Of a DNA stretch of 64,000 nucleotides, positions 1 through 8,539 are shown one piece after another; within the stretch, counting starts at the first letter, position 1; each line of letters starts with the position of its first letter. The position numbers were made by a program, and so were the translations under genes. The DNA is from Dehalobacterium formicoaceticum (lineage in GTDB: Bacteria; Bacillota; Dehalobacteriia; Dehalobacteriales; Dehalobacteriaceae). Below the pieces are notes generated by a model. That model saw only the letters and a list, made by a program, of their open reading frames with translations, had not been told where the DNA came from and did not search any database. The stretch covers positions 3,006,501-3,070,500 of the forward strand of contig NZ_CP022121.1 of the NCBI RefSeq assembly GCF_002224645.1, written 5' to 3'.

Positions 1-238
1 AATGGTGTTCGCACATGGAATATAAAGGGATATCCTTTACCAGGATCATTTCCTCATGTTTTTCATCGCAAAATTGTACCTTTAAATGCTCTCTCGCATC
101 TTCTGTTAAGCCGCTGAAAATTTCCTCGTACATGCGGGCTACTCTTTTTGGTGTGTTCACCAATCCTTCTCTTTCCGGATCTTCTCCGATCGCTTCAATG
201 ATCTCTCTCACTGCTCTTTCTATCCGTGCTTTATCCAT
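1..238 (-). CDS. folE: GTP cyclohydrolase I, N-terminal part (cut by window edge)
   Basis: This is the first 79 codons of GTP cyclohydrolase I, which makes dihydroneopterin triphosphate from GTP, the entry step for folate and for QueD. I read it by translating the minus strand: the protein starts [13 protein letters not shown] and reaches the conserved CEHH zinc-site motif at the window edge. A ribosome site AAAGGA precedes the ATG at 238. It follows queE by 14 bases, so queD-queE-folE look like one operon that supplies GTP-derived pterin for queuosine synthesis. The C-terminal half lies outside the window. Confidence 0.9.
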   Translation of the reverse strand, partial: MDKARIERAVREIIEAIGEDPEREGLVNTPKRVARMYEEIFSGLTEDAREHLKVQFCDEKHEEMILVKDIPLYSMCEHH

Positions 239-252
239 TTCATTTATCCTTT

Positions 253-990
253 CTACAGTAAATTTAAAATTTTATGAGTTTGTGGAATCACTCTGACATT
301 TTTTAAAGCAGTTCCAAAATAATCCTGGATCTGTATATATTTCCCCGGAATCATCTCCCGCACCCTATTAACAGGAGTAACCGGTTGTAAAACCAAAGGA
401 ATCCCTGGATCAGCCTTTGCCATCAGCTTCATGATTTGCTCCAGCTCTTCCTGGGTGGTATTTTCAGTCAACACCACCTTCACATATAGCTCTTTTTCTA
501 AAGCAATATTGATAAATTCTTCCTGATCATGCCAACAGGCATAGTTGGTCACACTGGGCAGTTTGATGTCCATACTGATAATATCAAGATAGGGCAGCAG
601 CTTGCTTAAATTTTTCGGTAAGGTACCGTTGGTCTCAAGAAACACGGGACATCTGCCCCTGAACAAAGGAAGAAACTCTGCTAAAAAATCAGCTTGCAGC
701 AACGGCTCTCCCCCTGTCAGACTAAGGGAATGATGGATTTCCGGCTTCAGCTGCAGCACAATTTTCAGCAGCTCTTCCGGCGCAACCGGGTTTCGATAAT
801 ATTCAAAACGGCTTGTCCCAGGATCCATTTCTACAGGGAATTTCTCCCGATAGCCTGCAGTGGAGTCATTGGTGTCACAGTAGCTGCAATGGAGATTGCA
901 TCCCGTAAAACGAAGAAAAATCTGCCGCACACCAACATAAAGACCTTCCCCTTGAATGGAAGAAAAGATTTCATGCAAGGTTCCTTTCAT
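253..990 (-). CDS. queE: 7-carboxy-7-deazaguanine synthase (radical SAM)
   Basis: QueE converts 6-carboxytetrahydropterin to 7-carboxy-7-deazaguanine in preQ0/queuosine synthesis. The 245-residue protein has the QueE-type cluster motif CNLHCSYC with cysteines 31, 35 and 38 (C-x3-C-x2-C) close to the N terminus, and the [10 protein letters not shown] stretch that contacts SAM. The ATG at 990 has a GGAGG seven bases upstream. It lies 12 bases after queD and just before folE, which supports the pathway call. No queC or queF is seen in the window, so the last steps are encoded elsewhere. Confidence 0.93.
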   Translation of the reverse strand: MKGTLHEIFSSIQGEGLYVGVRQIFLRFTGCNLHCSYCDTNDSTAGYREKFPVEMDPGTSRFEYYRNPVAPEELLKIVLQLKPEIHHSLSLTGGEPLLQADFLAEFLPLFRGRCPVFLETNGTLPKNLSKLLPYLDIISMDIKLPSVTNYACWHDQEEFINIALEKELYVKVVLTENTTQEELEQIMKLMAKADPGIPLVLQPVTPVNRVREMIPGKYIQIQDYFGTALKNVRVIPQTHKILNLL

Positions 991-1002
991 CCGGGCACCT
1001 CC

Positions 1003-1377
1003 TCATTCTTTTTCAAAATAAGCAGCTGCCGCTCCCGGGGATTCCCAAACGGTCACCCGGGATACCCAGACCGGATAATTACTCAGGGCTTTGGACATCT
1101 CCTGAAAAATATAACAGCTAATATTTTCCGCAGTCGGATTCGTCTCATGAAAAGCTGTGAGTTCATTGATCAAAACATGATCCAAAGGATCTAAAACCTT
1201 CTTCAGTTCATTTTTGACCACAGAAAAATCAACTACCATCCCGGTTTTGTCTAAATCTTCTCCCTGAATTTTTATTTCTACCTGCCAGGTATGACCATGG
1301 ATCTTGGCACATTTGCCCTGATATTCTTTTAAAAAATGAGCAGCATCAAAATGATCCTGTACAGAAATTTCAAACAT
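1003..1377 (-). CDS. queD: 6-carboxy-5,6,7,8-tetrahydropterin synthase
   Basis: QueD turns dihydroneopterin triphosphate into 6-carboxytetrahydropterin. The 124-residue protein is full length for the family and shows the zinc ligands His14, His27 and His29 (DAAHFL and IHGHTW) and the catalytic Cys23. It is the first gene of the queD-queE-folE unit. The start ATG at 1377 follows GGAAGGA. A good promoter lies about 80 bases upstream. I looked for a preQ1 riboswitch in the leader and did not find a convincing one. Confidence 0.93.
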   Translation of the reverse strand: MFEISVQDHFDAAHFLKEYQGKCAKIHGHTWQVEIKIQGEDLDKTGMVVDFSVVKNELKKVLDPLDHVLINELTAFHETNPTAENISCYIFQEMSKALSNYPVWVSRVTVWESPGAAAAYFEKE

Positions 1378-1457
1378 ACAATTCCTTCCTCTATCATAAG
1401 ATTAATAATTCAAATATCAACAAAATCTTAAAAAAATTAACATAAAACACTTCTCTT

Positions 1458-1486
1458 ATTTTATGTATTTTATCCACATCAGTCAA
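1458..1486 (-). promoter_or_regulatory. Candidate sigma-A promoter for queD-queE-folE
   Basis: Read on the minus strand, TTGACT and TAAAAT are separated by exactly 17 bases. The site is about 80 bases upstream of queD, in an AT-rich gap. Match by eye only. Confidence 0.45.
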
Positions 1487-1606
1487 GCAAAACCAATCGA
1501 TTAGATATATATCTTAATACAAAGTTCTTGAAGGCAAATTTAAAAATCATAATTTCCATTTTTTCCGCATAGATTGTACAAATCAATTTATAAAGGAGGC
1601 CTTCCT

Positions 1607-1987
1607 TTGGCAATAAAAAACAAGCTTTCCTGTAACTTTCCAGGCAGATTGAATCCTATGCTTCGAGGTCTGATGATAACATATCTTCTGATCATTCTGC
1701 TCTCCTTATTGTCTGGTTTCGTTTTTTACTTCTCGCCATTAAATGAACAATGGATGCAGCCTTTAGGCGTGATCATTACCGCCGCCGCCTTGTTTTTCGG
1801 TGGCCGCATAGCTGCTCAAACCGCAGGAAATAAAGGGATGATCCACGGACTGACCATCGGGGTGACCTTTGTCATCATTTCCCTGCTCCTGTCTCTCGGC
1901 AGCGATATTTCCTGGTCTGCCCTGGCCATGAAAAGTGTCTATGCAGTACTGGCATCCATAATCGGCGGCATAACCGGGGTAAAATAA
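1607..1987 (+). CDS. TIGR04086-type small membrane protein
   Basis: A 126-residue integral membrane protein with about four hydrophobic segments, in the style of the TIGR04086/YrzE family found in spore-forming Firmicutes. Its function is not known. I place the start at the TTG at 1607, seven bases after a perfect AGGAGG (1594-1599); a longer frame opens at 1574 but its ATG lacks a ribosome site. It stands alone on the plus strand and is followed by a hairpin. The family name rests on overall pattern, not on a search. Confidence 0.72.
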   Translation: MAIKNKLSCNFPGRLNPMLRGLMITYLLIILLSLLSGFVFYFSPLNEQWMQPLGVIITAAALFFGGRIAAQTAGNKGMIHGLTIGVTFVIISLLLSLGSDISWSALAMKSVYAVLASIIGGITGVK

Positions 1988-2015
1988 TCATATTCAAAAT
2001 GGAATGATAGAAAAG

Positions 2016-2041
2016 AGAAGATGCGGAAAATCGCATCTTCT
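2016..2041 (+). terminator. Hairpin after the small membrane protein
   Basis: AGAAGATGCG and CGCATCTTCT form a perfect 10-bp stem with a six-base loop, 29 bases after the stop codon. The following T-run is short, so termination may be partial. Confidence 0.5.
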
Positions 2042-2124
2042 TATTGTCTGAGGGTTTTCTTTAAAATTTTTCTCAGGAAATCAGGTAATTTAATGAAATA
2101 TACGCGCACGGTCTTTCACGCCCC

Positions 2125-2158
2125 TTCAACTGAACTTAAAATATTCTATTCAGTTGAA
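2125..2158. terminator. Inverted repeat downstream of pssA
   Basis: TTCAACTGAA and TTCAGTTGAA are perfect 10-bp arms with a 14-base loop. On the plus strand it is followed by AGTTTTT; on the minus strand it lies 20 bases after the pssA stop. It may end transcription from either side. The rest of the 1988-2177 gap shows no gene. Confidence 0.35.
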
Positions 2159-2177
2159 AGTTTTTGGTGCCCAATTT

Positions 2178-2681
2178 TCATATTTTTGGTACCCTGAAGG
2201 TACAGATCATTAAAAATCCTAATATTGCTGTGATCAACAGCATAACCAGCGGGTTAATCATATGAGCAAATAAAAGTAAGAATGCCAGAAAACTTCCCGC
2301 TACCGTAATCGGTATCCCCTGATAATATCCGGATGTTGTGATGACATTGAAGCGGGCTAAACGAAGGGCTCCGGCAACAGCAAACCAAATAATCACTGCT
2401 AAACCGAGCCATTGATAATGCTCTAAACTTTGGGTATAAACTAGAATAGCAGGCGCAACTCCGAAGGAAACAACATCCGCCAGGGAATCCAGTTCCTTGC
2501 CAAAATTTGATGAAACATCTAATTTCCGGGCAACTTTTCCATCAAGTACATCCATGATCATCGCCAAAATAATAAAAATTGACGCGTCATAATATTGTTC
2601 CCACAATGTATTTAAAATTGCTAAAATTCCAAAAATTAAGTTCGCGATGGTAAATAATGAAGGGACAATGGTTAAACTCAT
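2178..2681 (-). CDS. pssA: CDP-diacylglycerol-serine O-phosphatidyltransferase
   Basis: PssA joins serine to CDP-diacylglycerol to give phosphatidylserine at the membrane. The 167-residue protein has the CDP-alcohol phosphotransferase signature (DVLDGKVAR, then GKELDSLAD about eight residues on) and several membrane helices. It is slightly shorter than the Bacillus enzyme. Its ATG overlaps the psd stop codon (2678-2681, ATGA), so the two genes are translationally coupled. Together they make phosphatidylethanolamine. Confidence 0.92.
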   Translation of the reverse strand: MSLTIVPSLFTIANLIFGILAILNTLWEQYYDASIFIILAMIMDVLDGKVARKLDVSSNFGKELDSLADVVSFGVAPAILVYTQSLEHYQWLGLAVIIWFAVAGALRLARFNVITTSGYYQGIPITVAGSFLAFLLLFAHMINPLVMLLITAILGFLMICTFRVPKI

Positions 2682-3313
2682 TCAGAACACCTTCCAATCA
2701 CCGACAATCCGCCTTTCACTTTACTCCCCTTTTGCACCGAAAGGTTATATTCCAAAGGCAGGTAAATTTCTGTACATGAACCAAATTTAATTAAACCGAA
2801 ACGTGCTCCCTGTGTAAGGTGATCACCTTCCTTTGACCAACATACAATGCGGCGGGCAACAAAACCTGTGATTTGGCACACCATAATCCTGGATCTTCCC
2901 GTATTTAAAACCAGATAATTTCTTTCATTGATCTCCGAGGCATGGCTCTTAAAAGCCGGGATAAACTTACCGGGCATATACTTAATTCTTTCTACTGTAC
3001 CCCGAACCGGAGCGCGATTAAAATGCACATTAAAAATGCTCAAAAATATGGAAACCTTCCAAACTTCCTCATTTAAGAACTCTGTTTCCTTCACCTTCGT
3101 AATCCCCATGACGACACCATCTGCAGGTGATAAAGCCGCATGCTCATCTAAAACAATTCTACGCTGGGGGTTACGAAAAAAGAAGAGTGTGAACAGAAAA
3201 AATATTCCGGGAATGATACTGAGCCATGGCTCAACCAAATATAATAACCAAATTAAAACTCCGCTCATCAAAAGAAAAGGAAAGGATTCTTTTGCGACGG
3301 GTAGATTATTCAT
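2678..3313 (-). CDS. psd: Phosphatidylserine decarboxylase proenzyme
   Basis: Psd decarboxylates phosphatidylserine to phosphatidylethanolamine using a pyruvoyl group made by self-cleavage. The 211-residue protein is of the short type, with two N-terminal hydrophobic segments and the GS cleavage pair in IKFGSCTEIYLP near the C terminus. I start it at the ATG at 3313, which follows GGGAGGG; the frame is open nine codons further but without a ribosome site. It is coupled to pssA by a four-base overlap. Confidence 0.92.
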   Translation of the reverse strand: MNNLPVAKESFPFLLMSGVLIWLLYLVEPWLSIIPGIFFLFTLFFFRNPQRRIVLDEHAALSPADGVVMGITKVKETEFLNEEVWKVSIFLSIFNVHFNRAPVRGTVERIKYMPGKFIPAFKSHASEINERNYLVLNTGRSRIMVCQITGFVARRIVCWSKEGDHLTQGARFGLIKFGSCTEIYLPLEYNLSVQKGSKVKGGLSVIGRCSE

Positions 3314-3382
3314 AGCCAATCCCTCCCTCTCAAAGGCCATTACTTATTCTATCATTTTTTCTTGACCGCAGGAAGGTAAACT

Positions 3383-6217
3383 TTACAGTTCCCCGCCTTT
3401 CTTATTTAACCATTGATGGATCGTTTCCGTCAATTCATTGGTTGTACCCACGACAGTGGTCATCCCGGGCAGAGACTTTAAAAAGGTCTTGCCATAATTT
3501 TTTTCGATAATCCTTTTATCCAGGATACAGAAAGCACCATAATCGGAATGGGAACGAATCAGCCGGCCAAAACCCTGTTTAAAACGGATAATCGCCTGGG
3601 GAAGACTGTAACGACGAAAACCGTTTAAACGGCGCTCTTTAAAGCGATCCAGACGCGCCGAAACAGTGGGTAAAGAAGGAGGCCAAAAAGGCAATTTCAC
3701 AATCACGACCAGGGATAATGCTTCCCCCACCACATCAATCCCTTCCCAAAAGCTATTCGCACCAAGCATGACACTGTGTTCATTATTTTTAAATCCTTCC
3801 AGAATGCGGTTTCTATTCCCGGTAACCCCGTGGGCATAGATGGTAATCCCCTCTTGTTTTAAAGGTCGATAAATTTGTTCATAAACTTGTTTCAATTGAT
3901 GATGAGAGGTAAATAGCACCAATGTTCTCCCTCTGGTTGCGGTAATCAGCTGCACCAAAGTTTTTGCCACATGATCAGTTAACAAAAAATCGGATGCAGC
4001 TCCCGGTTGCGGCAGATCTGAAATGATGCCTAATAACACTTGTTCCTGATAATTAAAAGGTGACGGCACTTTTAAAGTGTGTAAAGGAGCATCCCCTTGG
4101 CTTAAGCCAATGCTTTCGATAAAATAATCAAAACTGTTCTCGACGGTTAAGGTTGCCGAGGTCAAGATCACCGCCGATTTTGAGGCAAAAAGATATGATT
4201 GAAGCTGATCTTTCACCTCTACGGGAGAAATGTGAATCATGGGAAAGTATTGCTGTCCGCTGTATTCCACCCAGCTGACATATGACTCTTCCCTACCCGG
4301 GAGCAGAATCGTAAGGCTTTGGACTACCTGATGCATCTTCTCCATCAGTACCTTTAGTTCCTGAATTTCTTTAATCTCCATGCCAAATTCCGTTTCGATG
4401 ATTTGCGCCTTTTCTCCAATCTTCCCCATCAGCATGATAAGGTTTCTTAATTGCAGGCTTAAATTTTCTCCTGATGCTGAGATCCCCATCCAATGGTGAT
4501 GATTGCGGTGCTGGGGCAGAATGCGCAGGGTTTGAACATAGGTCTCGTTTTCAGACCAATGGGAGCCAAAATAATCTGAAAACATCTGAAAGAATTCCCT
4601 TAAGGAAGCTAAGCTTAATTCCACCCCTTCTTTTGCTTCCGTTAATACCTGAATCAATTCATCCTTGGTATCCTGGTCCAAACCGGTCCATTTATTAATT
4701 TTTGCCATGATCTGCTGTAAAATCCCGCCCGATCTGGTGAGATTACCCCGTTGCAGTTTTTGGAGCAGCCCCAGTAATTCATAATAATTAATGGCCAAGG
4801 AAAATTGTTTTTCCGCTTCCTGTTCCAGATGATGGGCCTCGTCAATAATTAAATATTTATAATCCGGTAAAATATTATCACCGACGACGGCATTGGCCAA
4901 TAGAAGGGAATGATTCACGATGACCAGCTGGGCTTGTTCTCCCATTTTCCTGGCCTGGGAAACAAAGCATTGTCCCCGATAAAAGCGGCATTTGGTATTA
5001 AAACAGGTTTCACTGCCGGCCGCCAGCCCTTTCCATTGACTCATTTCTTTTTTATTTAATGATAATTCATCAATATCCCCTGTTCTTGTATCCCGCGCCC
5101 AAAGTACCAATCGTCTGATTAAGGGCAGCAATTCCTCATTCGGTTCCTTAAAAAAATCTTCCCATTTCCTGAGACACAGGTAATGACCTCGGCCTTTGAT
5201 AATCGCAGCAGAAAAATCCCTGCCGGTGATTTCTTTAGCCAAAGGGATATCTTTTTTGATCAGCTGTTCCTGGAGATTAATGGTATGGGTACTTACTACC
5301 ACTTTGTGCCCTGACTTAACACTCCAAAGCACAGCCGGCAGCAAATAAGCAAGAGATTTCCCCGTACCTGTACCTGCCTCCACCACAAAACAACCGCCTT
5401 GATTAAATCGTGCCGCCACCCCTTGGGCCATTTCTTCCTGTTGAGAACGATAGCGAAAACCGGGGATGGCAGTATCAATACTGCCGCCAGGCTGCAACAG
5501 ATCGGTAATTTCCTGGGATTCCAAGCGAACCGATTCATTGATTTCTTTTGGTGTTTCTGCCCCGGGAAAGAAATCCTTGTTATTTACAGGCAGAAAAAAA
5601 TATGGAGATTTGATCTTTTCCTGAGGAAAATGACGCAGACGCCGGGCATATTCTTCTTTGATTAAATCTCCTAATGGGGTATTCTTCTTTTCATATAAAA
5701 AGTGCAATGATTCCAGAACAATCAGTTCCAGGCTCTTTAACGATTCACAGAGGTGGAGAAATAAATAAGCTGTCGCTCTGGCATCACCCAGGGCCCGATG
5801 GGCAGCCTGATGTTCGATGGCTAAAGACGTGGTTAAATCCCCTAAAGCAAAACTAGATTCATAGGGAAGCAGTATTTTTGCCATTTCGATGGTATCCAAT
5901 GAGGGAACACTTTCTTTGATATGAAAGGGCATAAAGCTTAAATCAAAGGAAATTTGATGCCCCACCAGCACCGACCCGGCAATAAAATCTTCTAATTGGG
6001 GAAGTACCTGAGAAAAAGATGGCATATCCCGCACCATTTGATCATCAATTCCTGTCAGTGCTACGATTTCTTCCGGAATACGCCCCTCCGGATGGACTAA
6101 GGTTGAAAACTCTTCACATAAAATGCCGTGGGAGATGCGCACCCCACCAATCTCAATGATCTCGTCTTTTTGACAGTCCAAGCCTGTTGTTTCAAGATCT
6201 AAAACGACAAAATCCAC
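3383..6217 (-). CDS. dinG: DinG-family helicase with N-terminal DnaQ-like exonuclease
   Basis: This 944-residue protein joins a DEDDh 3'-5' exonuclease domain (residues about 1-165, starting DFVVLDLETTG) to an XPD/DinG superfamily 2 helicase. The Walker A motif EAGTGTGKS lies near residue 280 and the DEAH box near 460. Four cysteines between them (about 348 and 404-418) fit a 4Fe-4S cluster. This layout is the usual Firmicutes DinG; in some species the helicase part is degenerate and acts as a nuclease, but here all motifs look intact. The start is GTG at 6217 behind AAGGAG. A role in DNA repair is inferred from the family. Confidence 0.93.
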   Translation of the reverse strand: MDFVVLDLETTGLDCQKDEIIEIGGVRISHGILCEEFSTLVHPEGRIPEEIVALTGIDDQMVRDMPSFSQVLPQLEDFIAGSVLVGHQISFDLSFMPFHIKESVPSLDTIEMAKILLPYESSFALGDLTTSLAIEHQAAHRALGDARATAYLFLHLCESLKSLELIVLESLHFLYEKKNTPLGDLIKEEYARRLRHFPQEKIKSPYFFLPVNNKDFFPGAETPKEINESVRLESQEITDLLQPGGSIDTAIPGFRYRSQQEEMAQGVAARFNQGGCFVVEAGTGTGKSLAYLLPAVLWSVKSGHKVVVSTHTINLQEQLIKKDIPLAKEITGRDFSAAIIKGRGHYLCLRKWEDFFKEPNEELLPLIRRLVLWARDTRTGDIDELSLNKKEMSQWKGLAAGSETCFNTKCRFYRGQCFVSQARKMGEQAQLVIVNHSLLLANAVVGDNILPDYKYLIIDEAHHLEQEAEKQFSLAINYYELLGLLQKLQRGNLTRSGGILQQIMAKINKWTGLDQDTKDELIQVLTEAKEGVELSLASLREFFQMFSDYFGSHWSENETYVQTLRILPQHRNHHHWMGISASGENLSLQLRNLIMLMGKIGEKAQIIETEFGMEIKEIQELKVLMEKMHQVVQSLTILLPGREESYVSWVEYSGQQYFPMIHISPVEVKDQLQSYLFASKSAVILTSATLTVENSFDYFIESIGLSQGDAPLHTLKVPSPFNYQEQVLLGIISDLPQPGAASDFLLTDHVAKTLVQLITATRGRTLVLFTSHHQLKQVYEQIYRPLKQEGITIYAHGVTGNRNRILEGFKNNEHSVMLGANSFWEGIDVVGEALSLVVIVKLPFWPPSLPTVSARLDRFKERRLNGFRRYSLPQAIIRFKQGFGRLIRSHSDYGAFCILDKRIIEKNYGKTFLKSLPGMTTVVGTTNELTETIHQWLNKKGGEL

Positions 6218-6275
6218 CCCATCAAACTCCTTTCCTCCTTTCTGTTTCTACAATTAAGGAAATATTCCTGCAAAA

Positions 6276-6303
6276 AACAGAAAATGCCCCCTGAGGAGGC
6301 ATC
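6276..6303 (-). terminator. Terminator of the biotin-decarboxylase operon
   Basis: ATGCCTCC pairs with GGGGGCAT (one bulge) 13 bases after the carrier-protein stop, followed on the minus strand by TTTTCTGTTTTTT. This separates the decarboxylase genes from dinG. Confidence 0.5.
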
Positions 6304-6315
6304 AACTAGACATCA

Positions 6316-6714
6316 TTATTTTAAGGTAAATAACAAATCCCCGGCCTGTACGCTGTCGCCTTTTTTTACATGAATCCCTTGAATGGTCCCGGCAAAGGGG
6401 GCCACGATTTCATTTTCCATTTTCATTGCTTCCACAATCAGCACCAGTTCATTAGTCTGAACATCTTGTCCTTCCTTTGCGATGACGTTCAAAATTGTGC
6501 CCGGCAGCGGACTGGTTACCTCATTGGCGGCACCGCTTGCGGCTGGTTTAGGTGCAGCGGGTTTCGTGGCAGCAGGCTGGGCAGGAGGTGCTTTCGGCAC
6601 ATCTGCCGCAATTTTTACCGGTGCCGGGCCGGCTGCATTTTGCCCTGCATTTTTAACTTCTTCTATCTCCACCTCAAAGGTTTCTCCATTCACGACGACA
6701 TGAAATTTTCTCAT
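6316..6714 (-). CDS. Biotin carboxyl carrier protein of a CoA-ester decarboxylase/carboxylase
   Basis: The 132-residue protein carries biotin on Lys98 in the EAMKMEN motif. Residues about 30-60 are an Ala/Pro-rich linker and the last 75 residues are the biotinyl domain. This is the gamma-subunit form found with MmdA-type carboxyltransferases. Its ATG overlaps the stop of the preceding delta-like gene by one base. It presumably shuttles CO2 for the carboxyltransferase encoded at 6968. Confidence 0.88.
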   Translation of the reverse strand: MRKFHVVVNGETFEVEIEEVKNAGQNAAGPAPVKIAADVPKAPPAQPAATKPAAPKPAASGAANEVTSPLPGTILNVIAKEGQDVQTNELVLIVEAMKMENEIVAPFAGTIQGIHVKKGDSVQAGDLLFTLK

Positions 6715-6932
6715 TAGCTATTTCCCCTTTCCAATATTCTCTGACGAGATAAAATAAGATCTGCTGTTCCTGCCATCGACCAACGAGACGCACGGCCGGA
6801 AACACGCTGAATCGATTTATATGTAAATTCAGAGGCTGGTTTTCCGATCATGGCACATAAGGAGGCAGTAATCGCTGCCACCACCGCCGGCGGTATTTCC
6901 GTCCCCTGATTTTTTGCTTTATCGAATGCCAA
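6714..6932 (-). CDS. Short OadG/MmdD-like delta subunit without a membrane anchor
   Basis: A 72-residue protein whose second half (IGKPASEFTYKSIQRV, then SRWSMAG and a final SRQR) looks like the C-terminal half of decarboxylase delta subunits. The usual N-terminal membrane helix and Pro/Ala linker are missing. I take the TTG at 6932 as start because AAAGGAGG lies eight bases upstream; an ATG at 6959 is in frame but the ribosome site would sit inside the gene. It lies between the carboxyltransferase and the carrier, where a delta subunit belongs. A soluble assembly or scaffold role is inference. Confidence 0.65.
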   Translation of the reverse strand: MAFDKAKNQGTEIPPAVVAAITASLCAMIGKPASEFTYKSIQRVSGRASRWSMAGTADLILSRQRILERGNS

Positions 6933-6967
6933 GGCATGTCCCTCCTTTGATGAATTCACTAATAATC

Positions 6968-8518
6968 TTATAACGGCATATTACCGTGCTTTTTACCCGG
7001 ACGGCTCTCCCGCTTCGTCATCAGGGATTCCAGGGATTTGATCAAATAATATCTGGTCTTTTCCGGTTCGATCACCATATCAGCAAGACCTCGGGCAGCC
7101 GCACAGTATGGATTGGAGAACTTCTCCTCATACTCACCGATCATTTCCTCACGCTTTTCATTGGGGTTTTCCGCCCCCTCGATTTCTTTACGGAAGACAA
7201 TATTGGCTGCCCCCTGGGCACCCATGACGGCAATTTGCGCACTGGGCCAGGCAATAGCCACATCCGCCCCTAAGGATTTGGCACACATGGCCAAATATGC
7301 ACCCCCATAGGCTTTGCGCGTAATGAGCTGAATTTTGGGCACTGTGGCTTCCGAATATGCATACAGGAGCTTCGCGCCATGGCGAATAATCCCCCCATGC
7401 TCTTGCTCTACCCCAGGAAGATAACCGGGGGTATCCACGATGGTCAAAAGAGGAATGCCAAAAGCATCACAAAAACGGATAAAGCGGCTGGCCTTGTCCG
7501 AGCAATTAATATCCAGGCAGCCGGCCATCACCTTGGGCTGGTTGGCGATGACCCCTACGGACATGCCGTTTAAGCGCATAAACCCGATGAGGATATTTTT
7601 TGCATAGTGGGGCTGGATTTCGAAGAACTCTCCGTCATCCGCCAAAGCAGTAATCACATCCATCATATTATAAGCTTTATTAGCATCATCCGGAACCACC
7701 GTTTCTAAAAGCTCGTCCATACGATCCGCCGGATCATTGGTGGGCACCAAAGGTACCGGATCTAAATTATTTAAGGGGAGATAGGTTAAGAGCTTTTTAA
7801 TCTGCCAAAAGCATTCATCTTCATCCGCGGCAAAGAAGTGGGCATTCCCGCTCATCTGATTATGGGCCAGAGCTCCTCCCAAAGATTCACCGCTGACCTC
7901 TTCCCCGGTAACAGCTTTGATCACCTGGGGACCGGTAATAAACATCTGACTGGTTTGATCCGTCATAAAGATAAAGTCGGTTAGGGCCGGTGAATAAACC
8001 GCCCCCCCGGCACATGGTCCCATAATCACAGAAATTTGAGGGATGACACCGGAAGCCATGGTATTTCTTTTAAAAATTTCCCCGTATCCATTTAAAGCAT
8101 CAATTCCTTCCTGGATCCTCGCTCCTCCCGAATCATTGATGCCGATAAAGGGTGCCCCCATCTTGATTGCTAAATCCATGACCTTACATATCTTTGCCGC
8201 ATGCATTTCACCAAGTGACCCGCCTAAAACCGTAAAATCCTGGGCATACAAATAGACCAGACGGCCCAAAATGGTGCCGTAACCCGTCACTACCCCCTCA
8301 CCGGGAGCATTCACATCCGCCATGCCGAACTCAGTGCCCCGATGCACGACAAACTGATCCAGCTCGACAAAGCTTCCTTGATCCAATAATTTCTCAATGC
8401 GCTCCCGAGCGGTGAACTTACCGCTTTGATGCTGCTTTTCAATTCTTTTAGGCCCTCCGCCGTTCAGGACCATCTCCCTTTTTTCTGATAACTTAGCCAA
8501 TTTTTCTTCTCTTGACAT
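6968..8518 (-). CDS. mmdA: Acyl-CoA carboxyltransferase subunit (methylmalonyl-CoA decarboxylase alpha / PccB-like)
   Basis: The 516-residue protein moves a carboxyl group between an acyl-CoA and biotin. It shows both carboxyltransferase halves, with GINDSGGARIQEG in the first and GGAYLAM in the second, and is of usual length. The start ATG at 8518 follows GGAGG by eight bases. Neighbours are a delta-like protein and a biotin carrier. No beta (Na+ pump) subunit and no biotin carboxylase is present here, so the sequence alone does not tell a Na+-pumping decarboxylase from a transcarboxylase. Confidence 0.9.
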   Translation of the reverse strand: MSREEKLAKLSEKREMVLNGGGPKRIEKQHQSGKFTARERIEKLLDQGSFVELDQFVVHRGTEFGMADVNAPGEGVVTGYGTILGRLVYLYAQDFTVLGGSLGEMHAAKICKVMDLAIKMGAPFIGINDSGGARIQEGIDALNGYGEIFKRNTMASGVIPQISVIMGPCAGGAVYSPALTDFIFMTDQTSQMFITGPQVIKAVTGEEVSGESLGGALAHNQMSGNAHFFAADEDECFWQIKKLLTYLPLNNLDPVPLVPTNDPADRMDELLETVVPDDANKAYNMMDVITALADDGEFFEIQPHYAKNILIGFMRLNGMSVGVIANQPKVMAGCLDINCSDKASRFIRFCDAFGIPLLTIVDTPGYLPGVEQEHGGIIRHGAKLLYAYSEATVPKIQLITRKAYGGAYLAMCAKSLGADVAIAWPSAQIAVMGAQGAANIVFRKEIEGAENPNEKREEMIGEYEEKFSNPYCAAARGLADMVIEPEKTRYYLIKSLESLMTKRESRPGKKHGNMPL

Positions 8519-8539
8519 CAATGAATCCTCCTGTATCTA

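Noticed and set aside
15-296. Plus-strand frame at the left edge
   Set aside because: It is antisense to folE and queE, whose conserved motifs are clear on the minus strand.
1378-1606. preQ1 riboswitch before queD
   Set aside because: No conserved stem-loop with the A-rich tail was found; only a plain promoter is visible.
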